Assembly (NCBI GenBank): GCA_965197495.1
Contig: OZ240210.1
Coordinates: 1,798,001 to 1,862,000 of the forward strand
From: SMYC01 sp965197495
Lineage (GTDB): Bacteria > Acidobacteriota > Vicinamibacteria > Marinacidobacterales > SMYC01
Length of the DNA stretch: 64,000 nt
Direction: 5' to 3'
The notes beneath the pieces were generated by a model, which saw only the letters and a list, made by a program, of their open reading frames with translations, made no database searches and was not told the DNA's origin. The translations under genes were made by a program, and so were the position numbers. Positions 1 through 8,329 of the stretch are shown here, in pieces. The first letter of the stretch is position 1. Every line of letters begins with the position of its first letter.

Positions 1-702
1 CGAGGACAGAAAGCCGACATCCGCCATGGTCACGTTGCGAGCCACTTGAGTCATCCACTGTTCGTTCGGATGCGGCGTGATGCCGGCAACGTGGACTCGA
101 CGGGTAGCCAGGTGTATGAAGGACAGAACGTAGTACGTCACCAACCCGCCCTGAGTCCACACTTCCGTGGTGAAAAAATCTGTCGCCGCGAGGACGTCCA
201 TGTGCGAGCGGATGAACTCCCTCCACGTCGTGGTCTTCCGACGCTCTGGTGCGAGCGGAATGCCGTGGCGTTTCAGAATGTTACCGACGGTTTGGTCGGC
301 CACTTCATGCCCGACGTTGGCTAGCGCCCCTGCAATCCGGTCGTAACCCCAGGACTTGTTCTCCTTGGCGAGACGCACCACCAGCTCTTCGATGTCGGCG
401 TCGACCCGCGGTCGCCCTGGATACGGACGGTTCTTGGAGCCATCGAACTTCTTCGCGACAAGCCTCCGGTGCCAACCTAGGATCGTGTCGGGGTTCACGA
501 TACTCGCGACCTCATCAAGGGCTTGCTTACCCAGACGCTTTCCGATCTCGGCCAGAGACCGCCGTTCGCCATCGGTCAGGCGCAAGCGACCCTGGAGCCG
601 ATTTCGAAGAACTCGATTCTCTGCTACAAGATACTCGTTGCGCAGGAGCAACTCCTCATCTACGGACCCTGAGATGTAGCTCAGCATGGTCTTCCAGTCC
701 AT
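1..702 (-). CDS. rve-type transposase, 5' part, runs off the left edge
   Basis: From an ATG at 702 the minus strand is open to the window edge (234 codons, no stop). After an N-terminal leader (MDWKTMLSYISG) comes a helix-turn-helix region around RLTDGERRSLAEIGKRLG, a linker with PGRPRVDADIEELV, a second HTH-like block (SWGYDRIAGALANVGHEV) and the start of an rve catalytic core, with the first catalytic Asp in AATDFFTTEVW. The second Asp and the Glu lie outside the window. The order matches IS481/IS3-superfamily transposases; the exact family is not settled. The sequence resembles but is distinct from ISa and ISe of this window. It may be intact beyond the edge. Confidence 0.85.
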   Translation of the reverse strand, partial: MDWKTMLSYISGSVDEELLLRNEYLVAENRVLRNRLQGRLRLTDGERRSLAEIGKRLGKQALDEVASIVNPDTILGWHRRLVAKKFDGSKNRPYPGRPRVDADIEELVVRLAKENKSWGYDRIAGALANVGHEVADQTVGNILKRHGIPLAPERRKTTTWREFIRSHMDVLAATDFFTTEVWTQGGLVTYYVLSFIHLATRRVHVAGITPHPNEQWMTQVARNVTMADVGFLSS

Positions 703-735
703 CGCGACTCCTTCCGCTGAACTGGAATACGTATC

Positions 736-817
736 CGACCACGATGGCGGATTCAAGCAGCCTTTGGAAAGGTGCAAACTGCTGACCCGCTGGGCGTTCG
801 AGTATTTTGACCAGACG
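736..817. repeat. 82-bp dispersed repeat, probable IS terminus
   Basis: This stretch, containing GCTGACCCGCTGGGCGTTCG, reappears in inverted orientation at about 18110-18191 with few changes, and a shorter diverged copy lies at about 45980-46025. In all three places it abuts IS debris, so it is probably the terminus of an element whose transposase is absent or is the partial one at 1-702. No coding potential is apparent. Confidence 0.6.
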
Positions 818-880
818 GCATCGCCTTGTTGAGATCTGCTCGCGTCATCAATCACCTGCGTACATGTTCCCGAGATACAG

Positions 881-2038
881 CTACGACCCGGCTTTGTTGA
901 GGAAATCCACCACCGTCATCACCGGAATACCGTAGTCGCGCGCTTTGCGTGCTTTTCCCGACTGACTGGAGGAATCAGCCACCAGCAGCAGATCACAGCC
1001 GTTCTTCGTAACGGAACCAACAGGTTGCATTCCGGACAGGGCGGCAGTTTCCTCCAGGAAAGATCTGTAGATCGAGTTCCCGGCGACGGTGGCCTCGCCC
1101 GTGAAGCAGACGCGCATCCCCTTGCGAAGGCTGGTTGTGTCCGGGAGGTCTGTCACCTCGGGGATGGTCACTCCGGTGACTCCCAGCGTGTCCGCGACCT
1201 CACTGATGAGGTGGTGCTCGGCTTCGGTGACAACGCCATCACGTTTGGCGGCAGCGATAATCGACGCCAGATAGGCACGGTGCGCTTCCCGGCGAACCTC
1301 GTTGGAGATGCCAAGTGTCGCGGCGAACTTATCAATGGCTGCGCGTTCCTGATCATCGATGTGGTTATCGTCCAGCGCCCAGTCTAGGGCGTCAAGGTAC
1401 TGGAGTAATGCCTCATCCGAGGACGGGTAATAAGCGAGAGACACGACGCGTGCTAACTCGCTAATTCCGACATCCGTGCCCTCCCGTCGCAGAGTCCTTG
1501 GATTGGCAACTCCGGAGACATACCCGACCGTCGCCGCTTCGGAGTCAGACTCGTCACCGGCCAAGACCTCTCTGGCAAGGGCGGCGGTGGCGCGGGCGTC
1601 GGCGAGCGCTCGATGCTGGAAGTTCAGCGCGATCCCAAACCTGTGGCACGCGGCTACGAGTTTCTCGCCAGTGGCTCTGAGGGTGCACAGACCTGAGCCG
1701 ACGTTGAACGCAACTCCGAGCCGGTCAAACTCGTACCCCAGCATTCGGGTATCGAAGGGAAGGTTATGCGCGACCAGGATCGAGCCATGGAGACGGCGGG
1801 CCAGTACAGTGGCAACCTCGGGAAAGGTGGGCGCGGCCTCGACCATTGATGCCGTTACTCCATGGATAACCACCGGGCCGACATCGCGCTCTGGGTTAAT
1901 CAGGGTGTCGTACTCATCCGTCGGTTCCCATGTCAACGGATCGAGTGTAATCGCCGCGATCTCTACAATACGGTCATGTTGCCCTAGGCCAGTGGTCTCA
2001 CAGTCAATGACGACAAGGCGGGGTATCGATACGGGCAA
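881..2038 (-). CDS. DnaQ-like 3'-5' exonuclease with TerB-like and BRCT domains
   Basis: The N-terminal domain (about residues 5-165) is a DEDDh exonuclease: VVIDCETTGL carries the DxE motif, HNLPFDTRML the middle Asp and HRALADARA the His/Asp pair. A central alpha-helical region (about 215-295, LDWALDDNHIDDQERAAIDK) looks like a TerB/acidic-helical domain. The C-terminus (about 310-385, RKGMRVCFTGEATVAG to VVDFLNKAGS) is a BRCT domain. This fusion is known in proteins annotated as DNA polymerase III epsilon-like exonucleases and suggests a repair nuclease rather than a polymerase subunit. The TTG at 2038 is preferred because GAGGAGAGG sits just upstream; an in-frame TTG at 2062 would add 8 residues. 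The gene stands alone, flanked by IS ends. Confidence 0.85.
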   Translation of the reverse strand: MPVSIPRLVVIDCETTGLGQHDRIVEIAAITLDPLTWEPTDEYDTLINPERDVGPVVIHGVTASMVEAAPTFPEVATVLARRLHGSILVAHNLPFDTRMLGYEFDRLGVAFNVGSGLCTLRATGEKLVAACHRFGIALNFQHRALADARATAALAREVLAGDESDSEAATVGYVSGVANPRTLRREGTDVGISELARVVSLAYYPSSDEALLQYLDALDWALDDNHIDDQERAAIDKFAATLGISNEVRREAHRAYLASIIAAAKRDGVVTEAEHHLISEVADTLGVTGVTIPEVTDLPDTTSLRKGMRVCFTGEATVAGNSIYRSFLEETAALSGMQPVGSVTKNGCDLLLVADSSSQSGKARKARDYGIPVMTVVDFLNKAGS

Positions 2039-2227
2039 TGCTCCTCTCCTCAACTGCCCCAATAATTCGAGATTACCTTTTCAACCTTCGCTGTCAACGT
2101 GACCTGACCCCGCAGTTAGTAGCACATCCTATCTCAGTAACTTGATACTGAAAAAGAGTATTGTCAAGTTGACGTTGATCGAGCGAACCTATCGCGTCGA
2201 ACTGACTTCCTTATGCTCTCGTCAGGC

Positions 2228-2365
2228 GGCACACGTTACCCGTCGTGTCCGAAAATATGAACGGAGCCCGAAAGCTCGAATCCTGGAGGCGTTCTCAAAA
2301 TTCGCAGAAACCAGCCGACGTGGCACTGGCTCTGTGATAGGTGCTCCCCAGCAGACCTCTCATTC
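2228..2365 (-). mobile_element. ISe right-end remnant
   Basis: This stretch matches, in reverse, the 3' flank of the ISe transposase fragments at about 17130-17262 and 25990-26112 (shared GGCGTTCTC, CCAGCCGACG and CAGACCTCTC blocks). It ends in GTCGTGTCCGAAAAT, the presumed ISe terminus also seen at 26095-26112 and, diverged, at 59990-60012. No transposase coding sequence is left here. The rest of 2063-2490 shows no gene. Confidence 0.6.
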
Positions 2366-2490
2366 TAGCTCCCATTGCCAACCAAGCCTAGCAGCCCGTG
2401 GAAGAAGTCTGTTCGCTGAGCCGGCCTGTTTCAGGCAGCTTGGCGATGAGCGATTGAGTTGACGAGCGCCGCCGGTGTCCCTTTGGACCC

Positions 2491-3038
2491 CGTCCTGTGC
2501 CAAAACTCGGCCCATTTGAAATAGACCATCAGTGTCATGAATTGACGGACACGAGCTACCCTCAAAAGGAGTGGAAATGAAGTAAAGGAATTGGAATCCT
2601 TCGTTCAAGGGGAAACCGTAGTACCCTAAGAGCGTCTTTCAATGCAGAAGGGGGCAGTGCCATTTGGAGGAGGACTATGGCCAAAGCGCGAGTGTTGACG
2701 AGGTCGGAACTAGCCGAGCATTTGGGCGTCGATAAAAAGATGGTAACAAAATGGGAGCGGTCTGGGATGCCGGTCCACACTAGAGGGCGCGGCGTGGCGT
2801 CTCAATTCCGTCTGCGGGAGGTCCGGGCGTGGCTAAAGGTGCGGGAAGCCAAGGCCAAAGCGGCGGAGAAGGCAAAGGTGCGAGAAGCCAAAGCGGCAGA
2901 GAAGGCGAAGAAGACAGCGAAGCAATAAGACGCGGCGGCGATGAGATGAGACAAGTCTGACTGCGCGAGTCCTTGGAACTCGCTAGTCTCGCGGTACCGG
3001 TTGCCAACGACGCTGCTCGGGGAGCGCGATGACGTCGT
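2491..3038 (+). mobile_element. Nu1-like HTH cassette, copy A (548 bp)
   Basis: This is one of three near-identical 548-bp units (others at 21155-21702 and 61389-61936). The left edge (CGTCCTGTGCCAAAACTCGG) is the same as the ISa end for about 40 bp, then diverges completely. The unit holds one 83-codon gene and about 100 bp of 3' sequence with a hairpin (GCGAGTCC-TT-GGAACTCGC) around 2970. Copies B and C share 17 more bases at the right (to 21719 and 61953). In A the right side is cut by a different repeat (TGTGCTCCGC). No ISa-type end is seen at the right edge. Confidence 0.8.
2677..2928 (+). CDS. Nu1-like helix-turn-helix protein, 83 aa (copy A)
   Basis: Residues 7-50 (RSELAEHLGVDKKMVTKWER through SQFRLREVRAWL) form a winged-HTH of the MerR-like/terminase-small-subunit Nu1 type, with the usual W-E-x-x-G-x-P core. 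The C-terminus (51-83) is a low-complexity Lys/Ala/Glu helix built on two REAKA-type repeats. A strong Shine-Dalgarno (GGAGGAGG) sits 5-6 bases before the ATG. The DNA-binding fold is visible; the target and function are not known. No terminase large subunit or other phage gene lies nearby, so a packaging role is unlikely here. Copies at 21341 and 61575 encode the same protein. Confidence 0.8.
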   Translation: MAKARVLTRSELAEHLGVDKKMVTKWERSGMPVHTRGRGVASQFRLREVRAWLKVREAKAKAAEKAKVREAKAAEKAKKTAKQ

Positions 3039-3086
3039 TGTGCTCCGCAAAAAGTCTATCAAGCGTTGATTGCGCGTTTTAGACTT
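3039..3086. repeat. dispersed repeat TGTGCTCCGC... (copy 1 of about 6)
   Basis: A 40-50 bp sequence beginning TGTGCTCCGCAAAAAGTC and containing AAGCGTTGATTGCGCG recurs at about 18331-18380, 25724-25771, 28524-28562, 48877-48922 and, very short, 61275-61293, in both orientations. Here it cuts cassette A at its right end. It behaves like the terminus of an uncharacterised mobile element. Confidence 0.6.
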
Positions 3087-3652
3087 GCTATGGTCAGCTG
3101 CTTCTGGCCGTTCTTCTTTTTTGCGGATCACAGGGGTCGCCGGGGCTGCGCTGTCTTTGCCATTGTGGACATCGTATCCGCCGTTCAGAATGTGTCCACG
3201 AAACTGGATCAAGCCCAGTTACCTGCAATCGTCGGGCGCCTCCTCACCAGAATGCAACCGGAACCCGAACCCTGAGCTAGTCCACTGAGTCTTTGATTAC
3301 TATACAAAGTTAGGCTTTTCGCCAGCCCATAAGATTCATAAGAGGCATGCACTTAGAATGGTTTCGGCGAGCTCTTCTGTGTCTAGTTGTATCTGATACA
3401 GTGGACTGGTTCCCAGACCCAATATCTCGGAGCCCACACCCAGATGTTTTCATGTCGAGGTAGCAGCGCTGCGATGTGACTTGGAGTTGAAATCCGACCG
3501 CTTATTGGTGTATAAGATTTACGTCTACAAGTCGCCCTCCCCCTACTCGTGAGGAGGCACGCTATCCCTGATTTCTCGGTTGCCTAACTGAACGCCCGTA
3601 CGGGGATCGCGTCCAACGCCACGCCGAAGGTGCGAGACAAGGAGGCCAGTTT
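3087..3652. other. non-coding stretch before the CBS gene
   Basis: No convincing gene is seen. A short piece (CTTTTTTGCGGATCACAGGGG, about 3115-3135) resembles sequence at about 25375-25400 in reverse, again suggesting IS debris. The last 100 bp should hold the promoter of the CBS gene, but no clear -35/-10 pair stands out. Confidence 0.4.
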
Positions 3653-4087
3653 ATGAAGCTGCTCAAGATCGCCCGGACTCCGGCGGTGACGATCGGAACC
3701 GAGTCCACGGTCCGACACGCCGTGGAAACAATGGTTGACTGCGGTGCCGGCGCAGTCGTGGTGGTGGAGAACCAATCGGCGAAGGGCATCTTCACCGCTA
3801 GCGATCTCCTGAAGCGTGTGGTGGCCAAAGGAAGCCACTTGGATGAGACCCCAATCCGCGACGTGATGACCTCGCCGCCCATCGTTGCTGCCAGCAACAT
3901 CCATCATCGCGAGGCTCTCGCGATGATGACGAGCAACCACATTCGCCATCTTCCCATCATCGACCGCGGGGGGAACGTCGCCGGGATGCTATCGACGCGA
4001 CACTTGTTGAGGAACATGGTCGACGACCTGTCGCAGGAGCTCCACTCGCTCGACGCCTACTTCTCTGCCGACGGCATCGGCGGATGA
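3653..4087 (+). CDS. Two-CBS-domain protein
   Basis: The 144-residue protein is a tandem CBS pair: residues 10-65 (VTIGTESTVRHAVETMVDCG, then GIFTASDLLKRVV) and 70-130 (IRDVMTSPPIVAASNIHHRE, then GNVAGMLSTRHLLRNMV). Free-standing CBS pairs bind adenosyl ligands and act as regulatory modules; no partner domain is present. The ATG is preceded by AAGGAGG with ideal spacing, which decides the start. The gene is complete, but its downstream neighbour has been replaced by a gene fragment and ISa ends, so no operon partner can be inferred. Confidence 0.88.
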   Translation: MKLLKIARTPAVTIGTESTVRHAVETMVDCGAGAVVVVENQSAKGIFTASDLLKRVVAKGSHLDETPIRDVMTSPPIVAASNIHHREALAMMTSNHIRHLPIIDRGGNVAGMLSTRHLLRNMVDDLSQELHSLDAYFSADGIGG

Positions 4088-4099
4088 TCCCGACTCGTG

Positions 4100-4180
4100 C
4101 TCGGGCCCCGTCACCAATACCATTCCGTACGGCTCGCGGATGAAACGGCGGATGCGTTTGACCTCACTGTCCGAGACACC
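4100..4180 (-). pseudogene. Fragment of a GspE/PilB/PilT-type secretion ATPase
   Basis: Read on the minus strand, about 27 codons give SDSEVKRIRRFIREPYGMVL and VTGP, which matches the segment just before the Walker A motif of type II secretion/type IV pilus ATPases (family pattern PxGMxLVTGPTGSGKTT). The similarity stops at VTGP: the following codons are EHESGSS, not TGSGK, and then run into the CBS gene. The other side is cut by an ISa end at 4182. This is a relic without function; with so short a match the family call is moderate. Confidence 0.5.
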
Positions 4181-4181
4181 C

Positions 4182-4385
4182 CGTCCTGTGCCAAAACTCG
4201 GCCCTTTTGAAATAGACCACAAATCAGCAGCTTAGAAGCCCTTGGAATCCGCGCAGAATCGAAGGTATTTCGCACCGCAGGGCTGGCTTCCGACCCCGTC
4301 CTGTGCCAAAACTCGGCCCTTTTGAAATAGGCCATGAATCAGCAGCTTAGTGTCTGTGTTTGCGACCAGGTCAAGAGCCGTGCTT
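4182..4385 (+). mobile_element. Two ISa ends flanking 61 bp of the DUF2924 unit
   Basis: ISa ends start at 4182 (54 bp, breaking after CAGCTTAG) and 4297 (about 88 bp, running into GTGTCTGTGTTTGCGACC). The 61 bp between them match the first 61 bp of the DUF2924 units at 55305 and, in reverse, 23145. The second ISa end has therefore entered or recombined at a GACC inside that unit. No gene is present. Confidence 0.8.
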
Positions 4386-4403
4386 CGGCTACCCACCCAA
4401 CTT

Positions 4404-5034
4404 CTACCGGTCGGCAAGGGGTTCCGAAAGCAACCTCCGCGCCGCTGCCAGGAGTCGATCCTTCCAGGCAACGCGTTCCCGCCAGTGGTCGGGGATGGCG
4501 TTCAGGCCGTAGAGGGCGCCGGCGAGCTGCCCCGTCACTGCTGCTACCGTATCGGCGTCGTCGGCCAGGTTGGCCGCGAGCAGCACCGCGCCGCGGAAGT
4601 CTCCGGTGCGGGCGACTGACCAGATGCGGCTTCGAGCGTGTGAACGACGTACCCGCTGGAGCGGATCGTATCCCGTGTCCGTCCTCGCCAGCTGCCGGCT
4701 ATGACCTGAGTGATTGCCGCCGCTCCCGTGAACCGTCTCGGAGCCAGAACGTCCGAGAACGGTGACCCGGCGATGGCGTCTGCCAGGAGTGCGCCGAACG
4801 CCCGGCAGGCGTCCACTGCTTCCTCGGCTCCGTGGGTAGTCCGGGACTGGTCGGCGGCTGCTGCGAGCAGGCGCGGCCGGTCGTGCCTGAACCGGAGCGC
4901 AACGGGGGCGAGCCGCATCAGCGAGCCGTTGCCTGCGCTCCAGGGATCGGTCGAACCCGCGACCGGGTCACCCGTCCGTAGGTACCGGGTGAGCGCTTGG
5001 CAGGTCGTGTTTCTAGTGAGGCACTCCCACAGGA
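4404..5034 (-). pseudogene. ADP-ribosylglycohydrolase family protein, truncated and frameshifted
   Basis: The frame upstream of about 4620 encodes TRYLRTGDPVAGSTDPWSAG then NGSLMRLAPVAL, and the frame downstream encodes AVLLAANLADDADTVAAVTG and QLAGALYGLNAI; both are hallmarks of the DraG/ADP-ribosylglycohydrolase fold (the DDAD-T stretch supplies metal ligands). They lie in different frames, so one or two bases were lost near the TLEAA-SVARTGDF junction (about 4615-4625). The first hundred or so residues are missing, cut at 5038 by a 53-bp repeat. Members of the family remove ADP-ribose from proteins or small molecules; this copy should be inactive. Confidence 0.8.
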
Positions 5035-5039
5035 AACGA

Positions 5040-5093
5040 GGAGAAACAGATAGGCCGCGCCTACGGAGCACCGCGCCAGCCCTCGACCCTACC
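5040..5093. repeat. 53-bp repeat shared with the 3' flank of the TonB receptor
   Basis: This sequence (GAGAAACAGATAGGCCGCGC to CTCGACCCTACCG) is repeated at 30456-30509, directly downstream of the TonB-dependent receptor gene. Here it joins the ADP-ribosylglycohydrolase fragment to the DUF1592 fragment. It probably marks a rearrangement in which the receptor's 3' flank was copied. Confidence 0.7.
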
Positions 5094-5377
5094 GCGGAAC
5101 GCAGATGGACGGTCCAGCGGGCTTGCGGCAGGCGCTTGTGAACCTTTCAGACACTTTTATCACGAGCTTCACCGAAAGCCTCATGACCTATGCGCTGGGG
5201 CGGAGAGTCGAGTATTATGACATGCCCGCGGTGCGTGCGATCGCTCTTGAGGCCGCGCACAACGGCAACCGCATGTCCTCTTTCATTTTTGGCATTGTGA
5301 ACAGCGCGGTGTTCCAGATGAAGAAGTCGGAAAACACCGAACCGACCACGGTGGTGGGAGAATCGGGTCCGCCTTAG
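5094..5377 (+). pseudogene. C-terminal fragment of a DUF1592/DUF1585 (PSD1-type) protein
   Basis: The frame reads GTQMDGPAGLRQAL, then FTESLMTYALGRRVEYYDMP and SSFIFGIVNSAVFQM, which is the DUF1585 C-terminus of the large DUF1587-1592-1595 cytochrome-linked proteins. In Acidobacteriota and Planctomycetota these genes usually sit directly upstream of a DUF1552 gene, as here (33 bp gap). Only the last 94 codons or so remain; the 5' part was replaced by the 53-bp repeat. The stop at 5375-5377 is the natural one. Confidence 0.85.
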
Positions 5378-5409
5378 AATACGAGCCGGCTCCAGAAGGC
5401 CTAAAAAGA

Positions 5410-6498
5410 ATGTACATTACTAACAAGCATATCTCTCGCCGCACGATACTTCGGGGCATGGGCGCGGCGGTGTCACTGCCGTTGCTCGAAGCCATGGTGC
5501 CGGCCCGGAGCGCGTTTGGCAAGCCGACAGCTGACCCGGCTCGCCTGGTGTGCATCGAAATGGTCCACGGTTCGGCCGGCAGCACCAAATACGGGATAGA
5601 AAAGAACCTGTGGGCGCCGGCGGCCGAAGGCAGTGCGTTCGACCTCACCCCGAGCAGCTTGAGTCCGCTCGAGCCGTTTCGGGATTACTTGACGATCGTC
5701 AGCAACACGGACGTACGCAATGCCGAGGCCTTCACGCTGCCCGAGATAGGCGGCGACCATTTTCGTTCGAGCGCGGTGTTCCTGACGCAGTCTCACCCGA
5801 AGCAGACAGAAGGCTCGGACGTCCACGTTGGGACGTCGATGGATCAGCTCTACGCCCGGCGGTTCGGTCAAGACACGCCCATTCCGTCGATGCAGCTCGC
5901 GATCGAGAACGTGAACCAGGCGGGCGGATGCCAATACGGTTATGCCTGTACCTACACGGACGCGATCAGCTGGGCGTCGCCGACCGATCCGCTCCCGATG
6001 ATCAGGAACCCCCGGGTCGTTTTCGACCAGATGTTCGGCTCCGGCGGAACGCCGGAAGAGCGGGCAGCCAGGCGCCGGACCGATCGCAGCATTCTTGACT
6101 ATGTCACCAACCAGGTGGCTAGTTTGAAGAACGACCTGGAGCCGGCCGACCGCAACCGGCTCGACGATTATCTCGAGAACATTCGCGAGATCGAGCGGCG
6201 GATCCAGAGGATCGAGGCGCAAAACGCGAGCGGGGAGGAGAGAGAGCTGCCCGATGCGCCCGTCGGTGTGCCGGACTCGTTCGATGAGCACGTCAAGTTG
6301 ATGTTCGACCTGCAAGCGGCAGCGTTCGCGTCGGACATTACTCGGGTGTTCGCGTTCAAGATGGGGCGAGACGTTTCGGGCCGTGTCTACCCGGAGACCG
6401 GCGTCAACACTGGGTTTCACCCGGCCTCGCATCACGGCGAGCGAGAGGAGCGGATCGAGGAGTTCGCGAAGATCAACCGGTACCTGTCCCTTCCATAA
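5410..6498 (+). pseudogene. DUF1552 protein, copy 1, 3' end replaced by ISb
   Basis: The N-terminus has a Tat signal (SRRTILRGMGAAVSLPLLEA), as usual for DUF1552 exported proteins of unknown function. Conserved stretches include GDHFRSSAVFLTQSHPKQTE and MFDLQAAAFASDITRVFAFK. The frame follows the family to KINRY, then at 6485 enters an ISb end and stops after LSLP. Compared with copy 2 (19848-20654), about 100 C-terminal residues (FLERLRDTPEGDSNLLEKAL and onward) are missing. With the DUF1592 fragment upstream, this was a typical two-gene unit. The truncated product may still be exported but lacks a conserved region. Confidence 0.88.
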
Positions 6499-6571
6499 AC
6501 TCGAGCTGTATGAGATTGGCGCACCTCCTGCAACCAGGATGCTTTGGTCGTCTTCATGTAGGACGTTTTAA

Positions 6572-6760
6572 CCCTAATCGCAAAATCTTCGAAGCACGAA
6601 AACGCGAAACAGCCGCACTGGGCGCAGGCGAGAAGCTCGTGCTGGGGCACCCGCTCGCCGCCACTATAGGTGATTCTACACGGTGTATGCAGAACCTGGA
6701 AAAGGTGCTATTCACGGGGCCAAAGACCTCAGACACGGTGACGTTTATTTGCGATTAGGG
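6572..6760. mobile_element. MITE-1, 189 bp, 13-bp terminal inverted repeats, TTAA duplication
   Basis: The ends are CCCTAATCGCAAA in inverted orientation (perfect for 13 bp), and the element is flanked by TTAA on both sides (6568-6571 and 6761-6764). The empty site is visible at 20758 (GACGTTTTAAGAGCC), which proves the insertion and the 4-bp duplication. A second 189-bp copy lies at 30212-30400. It has no plausible gene. CC-starting ends with 4-bp duplications would fit mobilisation by an IS1380-like transposase, but none is present here. Confidence 0.92.
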
Positions 6761-6840
6761 TTAAGAGCCGGCGTCGGCTCTACTCAGGGGTAGAGGTGTA
6801 AGCTGGTGCGAAGTCCGGCAGCCGTTCCGAGCAGACCGGC

Positions 6841-7189
6841 TCAAGCAGCGGCGTGTCGAGTGTAATAATGATGGAGACCACCGACCTTTGGAATGGCTCT
6901 CACTTTGCCCATCGCCGGTGACTCTACCCGGCGAGGCTCAGGCGCGTCCTTCTCAAGCGACAAATGAGTCCGGCACGAATGATAGTAGTCGACGTATTTG
7001 CGTAGGATTCGCTTCAGGTGCCGCTCGTCGAGGACGATCACGTGGTCGAGACACTCACGTCGAATGGAGCCGATTATCCTTTCGACAAATGGATTCTGCC
7101 ACGGGGAGCGCGGTGCGGTAAGGACCTGCTCGATCCCGAGACCGTCGACGCAAGTATCGAAGTACGCTCCGTAGGTCTGGTCTCGATCC
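6841..7189 (-). pseudogene. ISb transposase, C-terminal part
   Basis: The frame runs from RDQTYGAYFDTCVDG through SPWQNPFVERIIGSIRRECL and YYHSCRTHLSLEKDAPEPRR to the stop near 6841. This is the C-terminal half of an rve (IS481-like) transposase containing the catalytic Glu in FVERIIG. The N-terminal half, with HTH and first Asp, is missing, cut at 7190 by an ISa end in the middle of the second-Asp motif. The same truncation point occurs in the opposite-orientation copy at 24742. Confidence 0.85.
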
Positions 7190-7754
7190 CGTCCTGTGCC
7201 AAAACTCGGCCCTTTTGAAATAGGCCATAAATCAGCAACTTAGTGTCTGTGCTTGCGACCGGGCCAAGGGCCGTGGGCTTTACAATCGTCTTGGGCGGGC
7301 GGGTCGTCACCATGCAGATGACCTCCTAGTCGAGAGCGAATATCGAAGCGTGTTCCTGAAGCTGTTTCCACGCTACGCCGGTCGAGCCCGCCGAGGGGCT
7401 ACCGTCGCCGGCGACCATCTACGCGGCACGGCAGTAGTAGTTGAGAATGCCCCCAAGTCGCTCTCGCGACACGATGGGGCCAGCGTCATTCGCGCTTGCC
7501 GGCAGAGGTGTGAGGAGCTCGTTGCCGAGACCTTGGTGGTTCCGTTCTGTGTGATAGTGCACTACGTATTCGGTTACCGCTGTGCGCAGGTGTCGCTCAC
7601 TGAGAGGTACGAAGCGGTCGAGACACTCTCGACGTATGGAGAGAACGAATCTTTCCGCATATGCGTTCAGATTCGGACTATTAGCGGGAAGGCGAAGGGG
7701 CTTCACGCCTGAATCTCTCAACAGCCCACGTACCGCCTCGGTGAATAGCGGGTC
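7190..7754 (-). mobile_element. ISa 3' half
   Basis: It starts with the ISa terminal inverted repeat (CGTCCTGTGCCAAAACTCGG), continues through the non-coding 3' segment (CACGCTACGCCGGTCGAGCC) and the transposase C-terminus, and ends abruptly at 7754, where another ISa end begins in the same orientation at 7757. The matching region in the full-length order is 15416-15980. Confidence 0.88.
7419..7754 (-). pseudogene. ISa transposase, C-terminal fragment
   Basis: Encodes DPLFTEAVRGLLRDSGVKPL, RLPANSPNLNAYAERFVLSI and HYHTERNHQGLGNEL, the region from the second catalytic Asp (just lost at the junction) through the catalytic Glu (NAYAERF) to the C-terminus. About two thirds of the protein is missing. 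It is nearly identical to the same part of the copies at 15645 and 29276. Confidence 0.88.
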
Positions 7755-7756
7755 GC

Positions 7757-8025
7757 CGTCCTGTGCCAAAACTCGGCCCTCTTGAAATAGACCACAAATC
7801 AGAAGCTTAGACGCCCTTGGAATCCGCCGACCCTTGGGCTGCGTGGCGAGCTACGGGCAGTGAACTTCGCACCCGGAAGTCCTTTATTAGACTGGACTTT
7901 ATCGAGCACAAGAGCGAACGTTCGGTGATGCCGCAGGATACAGGGGTTGGCCGGAACGTCGTTTTGGACGGTTTGGACTTCGCCAGCTTACGGCGGGTCT
8001 GGGAGCAGACCTTTGGGTGTACCTT
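7757..8025 (+). mobile_element. ISa end joined to an internally deleted DUF2924 unit
   Basis: A 53-bp ISa end (7757-7809) breaks after AAGCTTAG into the DUF2924 unit (ACGCCCTTGGAATCCG). About 110 bp of that unit are then missing relative to 55305 before the match resumes at GGCGAGCTACGGGCAGTGAA. The unit ends at 8024 in mid-gene, where ISd begins. Confidence 0.8.
7928..8023 (+). pseudogene. DUF2924 protein, N-terminal fragment
   Basis: Encodes MPQDTGVGRNVVLDGLDFAS then LRRVWEQTFG, the start of a DUF2924 domain, identical to the copies at 55514 and 22934 to this point. It is cut by ISd after FG. DUF2924 genes are usually found next to large serine recombinases on mobile islands; none is present here. 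Confidence 0.7.
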
Positions 8026-8242
8026 CTATTTATTCATCCGGGCGCCCCAAACTTGATTAGTCTCCGGTCTGCCGGCACCATGCCTGCTTGATTTCGTCGT
8101 TTGTTCGCGCTCTCATCTCCGCCTTCAAGGCTCGTCGCGAGCTGGCTCTCGACAATGTCGCTCTTCGGCAGCAGCTCGCCGTCCTCCGCCGTTCGGTGAA
8201 ACGGCCGCGGCTCTCGAACGTCGACCGCGGGTTTTGGGTAAC
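8026..8242 (+). pseudogene. ISd left end with transposase N-terminus
   Basis: The ISd left end (TACCTTCTATTTATTCATCC) is followed by a frame starting at 8088 (TTG here, ATG in the copy at 34229) that encodes SSFVRALISAFKARRELALD and NVALRQQLAVLRRSVKRPRL, the typical N-terminus of a group of rve transposases. The frame is lost at about 8242, where an ISa end begins. Other N-terminal ISd pieces are at 34160-34389 and, in reverse, 25480-25598. Confidence 0.75.
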
Positions 8243-8245
8243 TGT

Positions 8246-8325
8246 AGAGCCTAAGGGCCCTTGGCCCAGTCGCTAAGCTGCTGATTTATGGTCTATTTCA
8301 AAAGGGCTGAGTTTTGGCACAGGAC
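8246..8325 (-). repeat. ISa end (inward part diverged)
   Basis: A copy of the ISa terminal repeat in reverse, ending ...GGCACAGGACG at 8325. The inner 25 bp (AGGGCCCTTGGCCCAGTCG) are shortened relative to the full terminal repeat. No transposase sequence is attached. Confidence 0.8.
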
Positions 8326-8329
8326 GGGG

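Larger units (their letters stand above)
6485..7189 (-). mobile_element. ISb remnant (right end plus transposase C-terminus), with a MITE inserted
   Basis: The ISb end (TGTCCCTTCCATAAACTCGA) starts at 6485. The same sequence occurs at 20677, in reverse ending at 25250 and 33711, and at 34980 and 38116. The remnant continues through a 3' non-coding region and the transposase C-terminus, and is cut by an ISa end at 7190. A 189-bp MITE sits inside it at 6572-6760. Confidence 0.8.

Noticed and set aside
2677..2928. A phage DNA-packaging locus around the Nu1-like genes
   Set aside because: No large terminase, portal or other phage gene lies near any of the three copies.
5473..6435. A 320-codon frame opposite DUF1552 copy 1
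   Set aside because: Antisense shadow; the plus strand carries the clear Tat signal and family motifs.
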